Positions 36,229 through 44,030 of a stretch of DNA of 64,000 nt are shown one piece after another (position 1 is the stretch's first letter; the number at the start of each line of letters is the position of its first letter). Source of the stretch: Silvimonas terrae (lineage in GTDB: Bacteria; Pseudomonadota; Gammaproteobacteria; Burkholderiales; Chitinibacteraceae); the NCBI RefSeq assembly GCF_014202765.1, contig NZ_JACHHN010000012.1, positions 62,001 to 126,000 of the forward strand, given 5' to 3'. The notes under the pieces are model-generated. The model saw only the letters and a program-made list of their open reading frames with translations. It was not told where the DNA came from and did no database searches. The position numbers and the translations under genes were made by a program.

Positions 36229-36957
36229 ATGACGACTTCAGTAAACAACGGCTCCGGGATCAACTTCGGCGCACTGAACTCTGCGCTGAGTGGCTCGTCC
36301 AGCAGCAGCGGCGCCAGCGGTAGTGCGCAGGCCATGCAGGATCAGTTCATGAAGCTCCTGGTCGCGCAGTTGCAGAACCAGGATCCGACCAACCCGATGG
36401 ATAACTCCCAGATGACCTCGCAATTGGCGCAGATCAGCACGGTGAGCGGGTTGCAGCAACTGAACTCCACCATGAGCTCCATGTCGTCGCTGTTTAATTC
36501 CAGCCAGGCGTTGCAATCGGCCTCGCTGATCGGCAAGCAGGTGATGGCACCGACCAAGTCCTGGGCTTATGACGGCACCAACAACCTGCAAGCGTCGGTC
36601 AGCGTGCCGGCCGGGACGACCCAGATGCAGGTGTCGGTGGTTTCGCTGTCTACCGGCAAGATTGTTGACCAGATGACCACCACGCCGACCGCCGGCCAGG
36701 CCAATCCGATCAACTGGGACGGCACACTGGCTGATGGCACCAAGGCGCCGGCTGGCAATTACGCCATCGTCGCCCAGGGTGTGGATGCGTCCGGCACCCA
36801 GACTGCACTGACGGTGGATGGCTGGCAAACCGCATCCAGCGTGATTCTTAATGGCAGTAACGTACAAGTGGTGCTGGCTAACGGGACGACCGTGAACCTG
36901 AGTGATGTCACCCAGGTGAGCGGGGCGGCCAGCACGTCTTCCAGTTCTTCTACCTGA
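36229..36957 (+). CDS. flgD: Flagellar hook-assembly scaffold FlgD
   Basis: A 242-residue hook-capping protein. The conserved N-terminal export/cap segment is FMKLLVAQLQNQDPTNPMDNSQMTSQLAQIS (about residues 40-70). The middle and C-terminal part contains the FlgD Ig/tudor-like domains with the NPINWDGTLADGTKAPAGNY motif. It caps the growing hook and is absent from the finished flagellum. Ser/Thr-rich ends are typical. It is followed by 103 bases with a hairpin before flgE. Confidence 0.93.
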   Translation: MTTSVNNGSGINFGALNSALSGSSSSSGASGSAQAMQDQFMKLLVAQLQNQDPTNPMDNSQMTSQLAQISTVSGLQQLNSTMSSMSSLFNSSQALQSASLIGKQVMAPTKSWAYDGTNNLQASVSVPAGTTQMQVSVVSLSTGKIVDQMTTTPTAGQANPINWDGTLADGTKAPAGNYAIVAQGVDASGTQTALTVDGWQTASSVILNGSNVQVVLANGTTVNLSDVTQVSGAASTSSSSST

Positions 36958-37022
36958 CCGGCAGCAAACGTCGCAACATCAACGAACTAACGAATAATCT
37001 GCCCGGGGAGGGCAGGCATGAA

Positions 37023-37040
37023 TTGCCGCAATAGCGGCAA
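37023..37040 (+). promoter_or_regulatory. Hairpin in the flgE leader
   Basis: TTGCCGC-AATA-GCGGCAA lies about 20 bases before the flgE ATG, upstream of GGGAGGG. It may protect or modulate the mRNA of the highly expressed hook gene. Confidence 0.45.
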
Positions 37041-37060
37041 GGATTGCCGGGAGGGTAAAT

Positions 37061-38389
37061 ATGGGTTTCCAGCAAGGTCTGAGCGGTTTGAATGCAGCGT
37101 CCAAGAACCTGGACGTCATCGGCAACAACATCGCTAACGCCAACACCGTGGGTTTCAAGGATTCGCGTGCCGAATTTGCGGATATCTACGCTTCGACCTT
37201 TGCCTCTTCGTCCAATGTGGCGGGGATTGGCGCACGGGTGATGGATATCGCCCAGCAGTTCGGTCAGGGTAACGTGGAAAGCACCAGCAATCCGCTGGAT
37301 GTGGCCATTACCGGTAACGGTTTTTTCCGCATGTCCGATACCTCGGGCACTATCTCTTACAGCCGTAACGGCCAGTTCCAGCTCGATAACCAGGGCTACA
37401 TCGTTAACGATGGCCAGCGTCTGACGGGTTGGGGGGTTGATCCAAACAGCGGCCAACTGCTCAAGGGCGGTAACCCGGTGCCGTTGCAGATCACCGTCGG
37501 AAATATCGGCGCGCGCGCTACCGGTTCATCCGGTACGTCCAACGCGGGTCTGCAAGTGGGTCAGATGAACGTGAACGCTGCGGCGCCGATCATCAACCGC
37601 GCTGCCCCGCCGACCGGTATCGGCCCGTTGAATGTGACCGACCCGACCACCTTTACCAGTTCGACCACCGCACAGGTATACGACGCACAGGGCGTATCGC
37701 ACAACCTGACGTTCTACTTCACCAAGGTCGCCACCAACCAGTGGGAAGTGCAAACCTCGTTTGACGGTGGCACGCCTACCACGACGGGTTCGCCGGCCGG
37801 CACCAATGGCTATCTGATGTACACCGGTAGCGGGACCCTGGACGCCACCACCGTGCCGACCGATCCCTTGACCGGCACCGCGGCATCCAATGTGTCCGGG
37901 TTTACCTTCAGCACCACGCTGACCGCCCCGAACGGCGCGACCAGCCCGTTTGCCTTTAACGTCAGCTTCCCGAACTCCACCCAGTACGGCAGCCCGTTTG
38001 TGGTGAACGCGCTCAACCAGGATGGTTATGCCGACGGCACGCTGACCGGCATGAGCATTGGCAAGGATGGCGTGATCCAGGGGAGTTATTCCAACGGCCA
38101 GACCAAGACGGTCGGCCAGATTGTGCTGGCCAACTTTACCAACGTGCAGGGTCTGCAGCCGCTCGGTGACAATCGCTGGTCGCAGACTTTTGCTTCCGGC
38201 CAGCCGACTGTGGGTGATCCGGGTACGGGTAGTCTTGGTTCGCTGCAATCGTCCGCGGTGGAAGATTCCAACGTCGATCTGACCTCCGAACTGGTCAACC
38301 TGATTACCGCGCAGCGCAACTATCAGGCCAATGCCCAGACGATCAAGGCGCAGGACACCATCCTGCAAACCATCGTGAACCTGGGTTAA
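37061..38389 (+). CDS. flgE: Flagellar hook protein FlgE
   Basis: A 442-residue hook subunit. The N-terminal rod/hook motif is LDVIGNNIANANTVGFKDSRAEF (about residues 19-41) and the C-terminal helix is SAVEDSNVDLTSELVNLITAQRNYQANAQTIK. The variable surface domains between are Ser/Thr/Gly-rich. It forms the flexible universal joint. Ribosome site GGGAGGG, ATG seven bases on. Length is slightly above E. coli FlgE (402). Confidence 0.95.
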   Translation: MGFQQGLSGLNAASKNLDVIGNNIANANTVGFKDSRAEFADIYASTFASSSNVAGIGARVMDIAQQFGQGNVESTSNPLDVAITGNGFFRMSDTSGTISYSRNGQFQLDNQGYIVNDGQRLTGWGVDPNSGQLLKGGNPVPLQITVGNIGARATGSSGTSNAGLQVGQMNVNAAAPIINRAAPPTGIGPLNVTDPTTFTSSTTAQVYDAQGVSHNLTFYFTKVATNQWEVQTSFDGGTPTTTGSPAGTNGYLMYTGSGTLDATTVPTDPLTGTAASNVSGFTFSTTLTAPNGATSPFAFNVSFPNSTQYGSPFVVNALNQDGYADGTLTGMSIGKDGVIQGSYSNGQTKTVGQIVLANFTNVQGLQPLGDNRWSQTFASGQPTVGDPGTGSLGSLQSSAVEDSNVDLTSELVNLITAQRNYQANAQTIKAQDTILQTIVNLG

Positions 38390-38451
38390 TCCGTTTTTCG
38401 GGGTTTGACCGGATGTTTGATGTCATCGACGTACAAGGGTAATCGAGCTTA

Positions 38452-39189
38452 ATGGACAGACTGATCTACGTGGCCATGACCGGCGCCAAGCAATCCATGC
38501 AACGGCAAGCCACGGTTTCCAGCAATCTTGCCAATGCGGCCACGCCAGGTTTCCGGGCTGACCTTGATGCGTTCCGGGCAGTGCCGGTGCTGGGCGAAGG
38601 CGCCCAGACCCGTGCCTTTGTAGTAGCGCAGTCGACCGGGGCAGACCTCTCGCCGGGCGTGATCCAGAGCACGGGTCGTGATATGGACGCCGCCATCAAC
38701 GGCGACGGCTGGTTTACGGTGCAAACCGGCACGGGCGAAGCCTATACCCGCAATGGTGGTTTCGAGATCGATTCTTCCGGCTTGCTCAAGACACGTTCCG
38801 GGCTGGTGGTGATGGGCGAAAACGGCCCGATCACCGTACCGGACAACACCCGGATCTCGTTCGGTTCTGACGGCACCATCAGTGGCACACCGCTGGATAA
38901 CCCGTCTGCCACCACCGACCTGGGCCGGCTCAAGCTGGTTAACCCGGCCGGTACGGATGTGTACAAGGGCAGCGATGGTCTGTTTCGCATGCGGGATGGC
39001 TCGGCCGCCCAGCCGGACGACAGCGTTGAAGTCGCCCCGGATGCGCTGGAAAACAGCAACGTCAACACGGTAGATGAACTGGTGAACATGATTGGCTCGC
39101 AACGGCATTACGACATGCAGGTGCAACTGATCCAGACCGCAGATACCAACGCCCGCGCCGTGGCCTCGGTCATCCAGTTCACAAGCTAA
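38452..39189 (+). CDS. flgF: Flagellar basal-body rod protein FlgF
   Basis: A 245-residue rod protein starting MDRLIYVAMTGAKQSMQRQATVSSNLANAATPGF, the FlgF type of N-terminus. The C-terminus has ALENSNVNTVDELVNMIGSQRHYDMQVQLI. Proximal rod component. Length is close to E. coli FlgF (251). Confidence 0.94.
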   Translation: MDRLIYVAMTGAKQSMQRQATVSSNLANAATPGFRADLDAFRAVPVLGEGAQTRAFVVAQSTGADLSPGVIQSTGRDMDAAINGDGWFTVQTGTGEAYTRNGGFEIDSSGLLKTRSGLVVMGENGPITVPDNTRISFGSDGTISGTPLDNPSATTDLGRLKLVNPAGTDVYKGSDGLFRMRDGSAAQPDDSVEVAPDALENSNVNTVDELVNMIGSQRHYDMQVQLIQTADTNARAVASVIQFTS

Positions 39190-39282
39190 TTGGCAGTAAC
39201 AGGTCATGAGGGACGGTCCGGGATCACCCGCCAGAGCGTACCCAGGGTTGTACCGCAGGATTAAAACAAGGAAGAACACACA

Positions 39283-40068
39283 ATGATGCGTTCACTGTGG
39301 ATCGCCAAGACGGGCATGGATGCCATGCAGAACAACGTCGACGTGATCTCCCATAACCTCGCCAACGTGGCTACCAACGGCTACAAGCGAGAGCGTCCGA
39401 TTTTTGAAGATTTGCTGTACCAGAACCTGCGTCAGCCGGGCGGCGCCACCAGCCAGACCACCAGCCTGCCCACGGGCTTGCAACTGGGTACCGGTGTGCG
39501 TACTGTCGCCACCGCGCGGATTTTTGAGCAAGGCAGTTTGCAGAACACGGAAGGTCAGCTGGATCTGGCGATCAACGGGGTGGGTTTCTTCCAGATTACC
39601 CAGCCGGATGGCACCACGGCGTACACGCGGGATGGTTCGTTCCAGCTGGATAACCAGGGCAACGTGGTGACCGCCGGCGGCGAAGCGCTCAACCCGGGGC
39701 TGCAAGTGCCAGCGGGGACGACCTCGGTCACCGTAGGTAAAGACGGTACCGTCACCGCCATTGTGAACAATGTCGCCAGCGCACCGATCACGCTGGGTGT
39801 GATCCAGTTGGCCACCTTTATCAACCCGGCCGGTTTGCAGGCGATTGGCGACAATCTGTTCCTGGAAACCAATGCCTCTGGCGCGCCGACCGCAGGCCAG
39901 CCAGGCACCAACGGTCTGGGGGCGATCAACCAGGGTTATGTGGAAACCTCTAACGTCAACGTGACGGAAGAGCTAGTCAACATGATCCAGGCGCAACGCG
40001 CGTATGAAATCAACTCGCGCGCGGTGACGACATCGGATCAGATGCTGCAAAAGCTGGAATCGATGTAA
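39283..40068 (+). CDS. flgG: Flagellar basal-body distal rod protein FlgG
   Basis: A 261-residue distal rod protein (E. coli 260). It starts MMRSLWIAKTGMDAMQNNVDVISHNLANVATNGYKRER and ends with the helix YVETSNVNVTEELVNMIQAQRAYEINSRAVTTSDQMLQKL. AAGGAAG is the ribosome site. FlgG polymerises up to the outer membrane, inside the P and L rings made by the next two genes. Confidence 0.96.
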   Translation: MMRSLWIAKTGMDAMQNNVDVISHNLANVATNGYKRERPIFEDLLYQNLRQPGGATSQTTSLPTGLQLGTGVRTVATARIFEQGSLQNTEGQLDLAINGVGFFQITQPDGTTAYTRDGSFQLDNQGNVVTAGGEALNPGLQVPAGTTSVTVGKDGTVTAIVNNVASAPITLGVIQLATFINPAGLQAIGDNLFLETNASGAPTAGQPGTNGLGAINQGYVETSNVNVTEELVNMIQAQRAYEINSRAVTTSDQMLQKLESM

Positions 40069-40152
40069 ACGGCATCACGCCAGCCACACACTAATGCGGT
40101 AAACCCCGCGGCCACCCCGGCCGTGGGCAGCAAGACGGTATGAGAGAAGGGC

Positions 40153-40851
40153 ATGAACATGGCAGTGAGCAAATCATCCTGGGTGCGACTGATGCTGGCA
40201 GCGATCACGTTGTCGCTGGGCGCCTGCGCGGTGGTGCAACCCAAATCGATTGTGACGGCGCCGACCACAGTGCGGCCAGAGCCTTCCCTGCAATCGAACT
40301 ACAACCAGGGTTCGATTTTCCAGACCGCCAACTCCCGCCAGTTGTTTGAAGAGCGCACCGCCAAACGCATTGGCGACGTGCTGACCATCACCATTGCGGA
40401 AAACCTCTCGGCCACCAACAAGGTCGATACCTCGACCGATCGCAAGGGTTCGCTCAGCCTGAGCGGCAGTGGTTCCTTGCCGGGCATGCCAGGCTACCTG
40501 CGTGAGTTCATGGGCGCCACCATGAGCACCAGCAACGAAAACAAGTTTGCCGGTAATGGTTCGACCGACAACACCAATACCTTTACTGGCTCGCTCTCCG
40601 CGACGGTGATTGAGGTGCTGGCCAACGGCAATCTGCAGGTGGGCGGCGAAAAACAGATCGCCATCAACGGCCATGTGAACACGCTGCGCCTGACCGGCAT
40701 TGTGAACCCGACCGATATTCAGGCCGGCAATACCATCCCCTCGACCAAAGTGGCCGATGCGCGGATCGAACAACTGGGCGTTGGCGCACTGGCTGACGCC
40801 ACCACCATGGGCTGGCTGCAGCGCTTTTTCCTCAGTGTGATGCCTTACTAA
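40153..40851 (+). CDS. flgH: Flagellar L-ring protein FlgH
   Basis: A 232-residue outer-membrane lipoprotein with lipobox SLGAC (Cys25). The body has RIGDVLTITIAENLSATNK and ends with the conserved ARIEQLGVGALADATTMGWLQRFFLSVMPY region. It forms the L ring in the outer membrane. flgI begins within about ten bases, so the two are translationally close. Confidence 0.95.
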   Translation: MNMAVSKSSWVRLMLAAITLSLGACAVVQPKSIVTAPTTVRPEPSLQSNYNQGSIFQTANSRQLFEERTAKRIGDVLTITIAENLSATNKVDTSTDRKGSLSLSGSGSLPGMPGYLREFMGATMSTSNENKFAGNGSTDNTNTFTGSLSATVIEVLANGNLQVGGEKQIAINGHVNTLRLTGIVNPTDIQAGNTIPSTKVADARIEQLGVGALADATTMGWLQRFFLSVMPY

Positions 40852-40859
40852 GAGTGCGC

Positions 40860-41978
40860 GTGAAAACCATGACCATGACGAATCTTTTCCAGCGCTTCTT
40901 CCTGTGTGCCCTGTTGCTGCTGGCGGCGGGTATCGCCCAGGCCGACAAGGTGCGCGACATTGCCAGTATTGCTGGCGTGCGGCCCAACCAGCTGGTTGGC
41001 TACGGCCTTGTGGTCGGTCTGGATGGCAGTGGCGACCAGACGACTCAGACCCCGTTCACCGTGCAATCGGTGATCAACATGCTCAATAACCTGGGTGTGC
41101 AAGTGCCCACCGGTGGCAACCTGCAATTGAAGAACGTGGCGGCGGTGACAGTCACGGCCAATCTGGCCGCGTTCTCCCGCCCCGGTCAGCCGCTGGACGT
41201 CACGGTCTCGTCGATCGGTAACGCCAAGTCTTTGCGTGGCGGCACGCTGGTGCTGACCCCGCTCAAGGGTGTGGATGGGCAAATCTACGCCATGGCCCAG
41301 GGCAACGTGGTCGTGGCCGGTGCAGGCGCATCGGCAGGCGGTTCCAGCACGCAAGTCAACCAGTTGGCGACCGGGCGGATTCCGGATGGCGCTACGGTGG
41401 AACGCTCGGTGCCAGGCGGTGTGGGGCAGGGGGATTTTGTGCAGCTGGAACTGCTACACACTGACTTCACCACCGCCAGCAACCTGGTGACCGCCATCAA
41501 TAGCCAGTTTGGCCCGATTGCCTCCGCGCAGGATGGCCGGGTGATCCAGGTGCGTGCGCCAGAAGACAGCAACCAGCGGGTGGCGTTTCTCTCCCGGCTG
41601 GAAGGGCTGGATGTGACGCCAGCGGAAGTCGCCGCCAAAGTCATCATCAATGCCCGTACCGGTTCTATTGTGATGAACCAGACCGTGCAGGTTGACCCCT
41701 GCGCGGTGGCCCACGGCAATCTGACCGTGACCATTGCCGCCATGAACACGGTGGTGCAACCGCAACCGCTGGCGGGTGGCCGTACTGCCCGCGTGCAGAA
41801 TGCGGATATCCAGATTGAAGCCGACAAGGGCAATATCGTGCGCCTGCCCAAGGCCTCTAACCTGCGTGACGTCGTGCGCGCCCTCAACGCCGTTGGCGCA
41901 ACCCCCCAGGATTTGCTGGCGATTTTACAAGCCATGAAGGCGGCCGGCAGCCTCAAGGCTGACCTTGAGGTGATTTGA
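40860..41978 (+). CDS. flgI: Flagellar P-ring protein FlgI
   Basis: About 372 residues including the signal peptide (FFLCALLLLAAGIAQA, cleavage before DKVRDIASIAGVRPNQLVGYGLVVGL). This is the hallmark N-terminus of FlgI, which forms the periplasmic P ring. Start is uncertain: in-frame GTG at 40854 and 40860 and ATG at 40869 and 40875. The GTG at 40860 has AAGAG about five bases before it. All give the same mature protein. A terminator follows, ending the flgB-I transcript. Confidence 0.94.
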   Translation: MKTMTMTNLFQRFFLCALLLLAAGIAQADKVRDIASIAGVRPNQLVGYGLVVGLDGSGDQTTQTPFTVQSVINMLNNLGVQVPTGGNLQLKNVAAVTVTANLAAFSRPGQPLDVTVSSIGNAKSLRGGTLVLTPLKGVDGQIYAMAQGNVVVAGAGASAGGSSTQVNQLATGRIPDGATVERSVPGGVGQGDFVQLELLHTDFTTASNLVTAINSQFGPIASAQDGRVIQVRAPEDSNQRVAFLSRLEGLDVTPAEVAAKVIINARTGSIVMNQTVQVDPCAVAHGNLTVTIAAMNTVVQPQPLAGGRTARVQNADIQIEADKGNIVRLPKASNLRDVVRALNAVGATPQDLLAILQAMKAAGSLKADLEVI

Positions 41979-42007
41979 CGCGGTATCCCCCTGCCGCGTC
42001 ACGTCAG

Positions 42008-42040
42008 CCCGACCCACCCCCGGGGTCGGGCGTTTTTTTT
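42008..42040 (+). terminator. Terminator after flgI
   Basis: CCCGACCC/GGGTCGGG stem, 7-base loop, CG then eight T residues. It separates flgB-I from flgJ. Confidence 0.92.
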
Positions 42041-42063
42041 GGGGGGTTGAGGTATTTGTATTG

Positions 42064-42907
42064 GCGCCTTGCGGCGCGGTTGGTTTTTGATACCGGCGGT
42101 GGCCGGAGCACGTTACTTTCTTTGGGGCCGCCGAGGTGCTTCGCCAGCCTCGGCGGCCCCAAGAAAAGTAACCAAAAGAAAGGCGACCCTGCGACAGCGC
42201 CCACTGCGTGGGTTCCCTGTGCTTCTCGCCTGGCCCGGCGGGCTCCAGCCCCGCTGCAACGACCATCTGGTGCGCCTGTGTCTTTGCGGGGGTACCCACC
42301 AAGGGGCAGGAACTCGCCCTGCGGGCTCAAACACCCTTACGCCGAAGCCCCGGGCCCCGCTGCGATGCTCGGCGCTGCCGGAGGGGAGGTACGTCAAAAG
42401 CAACATCAAAGACCAAAGCCACCCCTGCCAACCTCCTGCTCGCAAGAATGATTTACCTTGCCCACCACCTCGTCATTCCCGCGAAGGCGGGAATCCAGTG
42501 CGCAGCCCCACGGGCTGCTTGCGGTGGAGGACCACCATCACTCCGAACTCACCTTGGCGGCATGCAAACATCGCAGCTGGATTCCGGCTCAAGGCCGGAA
42601 TGACGAGTTAGTGGGACGCGCGTTGAATTGGCCGTTGCCGTTGCTTTTGACTTTCTCCCCCATTAAAGCCAAGCGCCGAGGGCGTGGAGGGAGACCTTGG
42701 GCTCCCGACCAACCGAGGGCAGCCCGGAGGGCCGCCACCCCGCTGCAACTGTCATCTGGTACACCAACGCCTTTGTGGGGGTACCCACCAGGGGGCAGGC
42801 TGGGGTCGCCTTTCTTTTGGTTACTTTTCTTTGGCGAAGCAAAGAAAAGTAACGTGCTCCGGCCACCGCCGGTATCAAACGATTTTAAAACCCGCGCCGT
42901 CAGGCGC
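42064..42907. repeat. 844-bp compound repeat element with inverted ends (copies B and C)
   Basis: The left part (42064-42410) is a full structured-repeat copy in plus orientation. The right part (about 42793-42907) repeats its first ~115 bases in inverted orientation. Positions 42086-42119 and 42846-42879 are a perfect 34-bp inverted repeat. Segments near 42240-42305 and 42735-42800 are direct repeats (shared CCCGCTGCAAC, CATCTGGT and GGGGGTACCCACCA). A 135-bp dRS3-bounded unit sits in the middle. The open frames inside are repeat artefacts, so this ~1-kb flgI-flgJ gap holds no credible gene. Confidence 0.8.
42471..42605. repeat. 135-bp MITE-like element bounded by dRS3-like ends
   Basis: The left end starts CGTCATTCCCGCG and contains ATTCCCGCGAAGGCGGGAAT (42475-42494). 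The right end, ending GGCCGGAATGACG, is the imperfect inverted copy (about 28 bases each). Its interior encodes nothing recognisable. Confidence 0.65.
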
Positions 42908-42926
42908 TAACCCCCCAAGACACCCC

Positions 42927-42942
42927 TGGCACGCCGATTGCT
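42927..42942 (+). promoter_or_regulatory. Sigma-54 promoter of flgJ (perfect consensus)
   Basis: TGGCACGCCGATTGCT fits TGGCACG-N4-TTGCW at every fixed position (GG at 42928-42929, GC at 42940-42941). It lies 38 bases before the flgJ ATG and 20 bases after the repeat element, the same spacing as at flgB. Confidence 0.88.
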
Positions 42943-42980
42943 TCATACAGCTACAAAGACACCACCGTGTATACGACCCC

Positions 42981-43898
42981 ATGACGTTAGACAGCCCGGC
43001 CAGCCGCAGTAATCTGGCGCAAGCCTTAGCCTCTGATCCGAACAGCATCACTGCTTTGCGCCAGACTGCCAATACCAATTCGCAGGCCGGGGTCAAAGCC
43101 GTGGCGCAGCAGTTCGAAGCGCTGTTGATGCAGCAGATGCTCAAGTCCATGCGCGACGCGACGCCGCAGTACGACACGCTCTCAAGCTCGCCGGCGTCCA
43201 GCATGTTTCGCAGCATGTATGACGAGCAGATTGCGTCGAACATGTCGGCGCATGGTGGGGTTGGGTTGGCAGATGCCATCGTGCGGCAGATCAGCATTCA
43301 ACAAGATCCGTCTTTGCTGAAGCAGGCCTGGCACACTCCGCCCAATCCGTTTGGCAAAAGCAGCACGCTGACCACCAAACCGGCAACAGCGGCAGCGGGG
43401 GCGGCAAAAGATGCCGGTGACGGCGGCAATACCTCGTCGTTTATCGACAAGATTGGCAATGCAGCCAAATCGGCCAGCGCCACGTTAGGGGTTTCGCCGC
43501 ATGTACTGGTGGCCCAGGCCGCGCTGGAAACCGGTTGGGGCCGCAAGCCGCTCACCGATGCCGCCGGCCAGGATACGCATAACTTGTTTGGTGTGAAGGC
43601 CGGCAAGGATTGGCAAGGCAAGACGGCAGATGTCACCACCACGGAATACGTGAATGGTGTGGCGCAAAAGAAGACCGAGACATTTCGCGCGTATGACTCT
43701 TATGCAGATGCCATGAGCGATTACGCCAGCATCATCAAGAAGCGTTTTAGTGATGCGGTGGGTTCGGGGAGCGATGCAAAAGGGTATGGCACGGCGTTGC
43801 AGTCCAAAGGCTATGCCACAGACCCGTCTTATGCGGGCAAGCTGGCTCTGGTGGCTGCCCGCGTGCAAAGACAGATGGCCGGTGCGGGTGACGCCTGA
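42981..43898 (+). CDS. flgJ: Flagellar rod assembly protein/peptidoglycan hydrolase FlgJ
   Basis: A 305-residue two-domain protein. The N-terminal rod-capping domain (about 1-100) has FEALLMQQMLKSMRDATP. After a linker the C-terminal glucosaminidase domain (about 150-300) has AALETGWGR with the catalytic glutamate, then HNLFGVKAGKDW and the FRAYDSYADAMSDYASII end. It opens the peptidoglycan for the rod. Length is close to E. coli FlgJ (313). The upstream open frame from 42684 lies in repeat DNA and upstream of the promoter, so the ATG at 42981 is chosen. Its ribosome site is poor. Confidence 0.94.
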   Translation: MTLDSPASRSNLAQALASDPNSITALRQTANTNSQAGVKAVAQQFEALLMQQMLKSMRDATPQYDTLSSSPASSMFRSMYDEQIASNMSAHGGVGLADAIVRQISIQQDPSLLKQAWHTPPNPFGKSSTLTTKPATAAAGAAKDAGDGGNTSSFIDKIGNAAKSASATLGVSPHVLVAQAALETGWGRKPLTDAAGQDTHNLFGVKAGKDWQGKTADVTTTEYVNGVAQKKTETFRAYDSYADAMSDYASIIKKRFSDAVGSGSDAKGYGTALQSKGYATDPSYAGKLALVAARVQRQMAGAGDA

Positions 43899-43944
43899 AC
43901 GGGCAAAAGTTGAACGCGACCGGGCGGTTGACCGGTCGATGCGG

Positions 43945-43971
43945 TCAAGAATCGGGCTGGCTGGCCGATAT
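43945..43971 (+). promoter_or_regulatory. Sigma-28 (FliA) promoter of flgK
   Basis: TCAAGAAT, 11 bases, GCCGATAT. The E. coli consensus is TAAAGTTT-N11-GCCGATAA: 5/8 at -35 and 7/8 at -10, with exact spacing. It lies 60 bases before the flgK ATG. Confidence 0.75.
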
Positions 43972-44030
43972 CAGGTGAAAGCGGTGGTTGTGGGTAAACC
44001 AGCTGCCGCGAACAAGTATGGAGCAGGACA

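Noticed and set aside
42069-42910. Several 100-180-codon frames in the flgI-flgJ gap and at 5573-6221
   Set aside because: They lie entirely in repeat DNA; the same peptide fragments recur in different copies and orientations, as expected for repeat artefacts.
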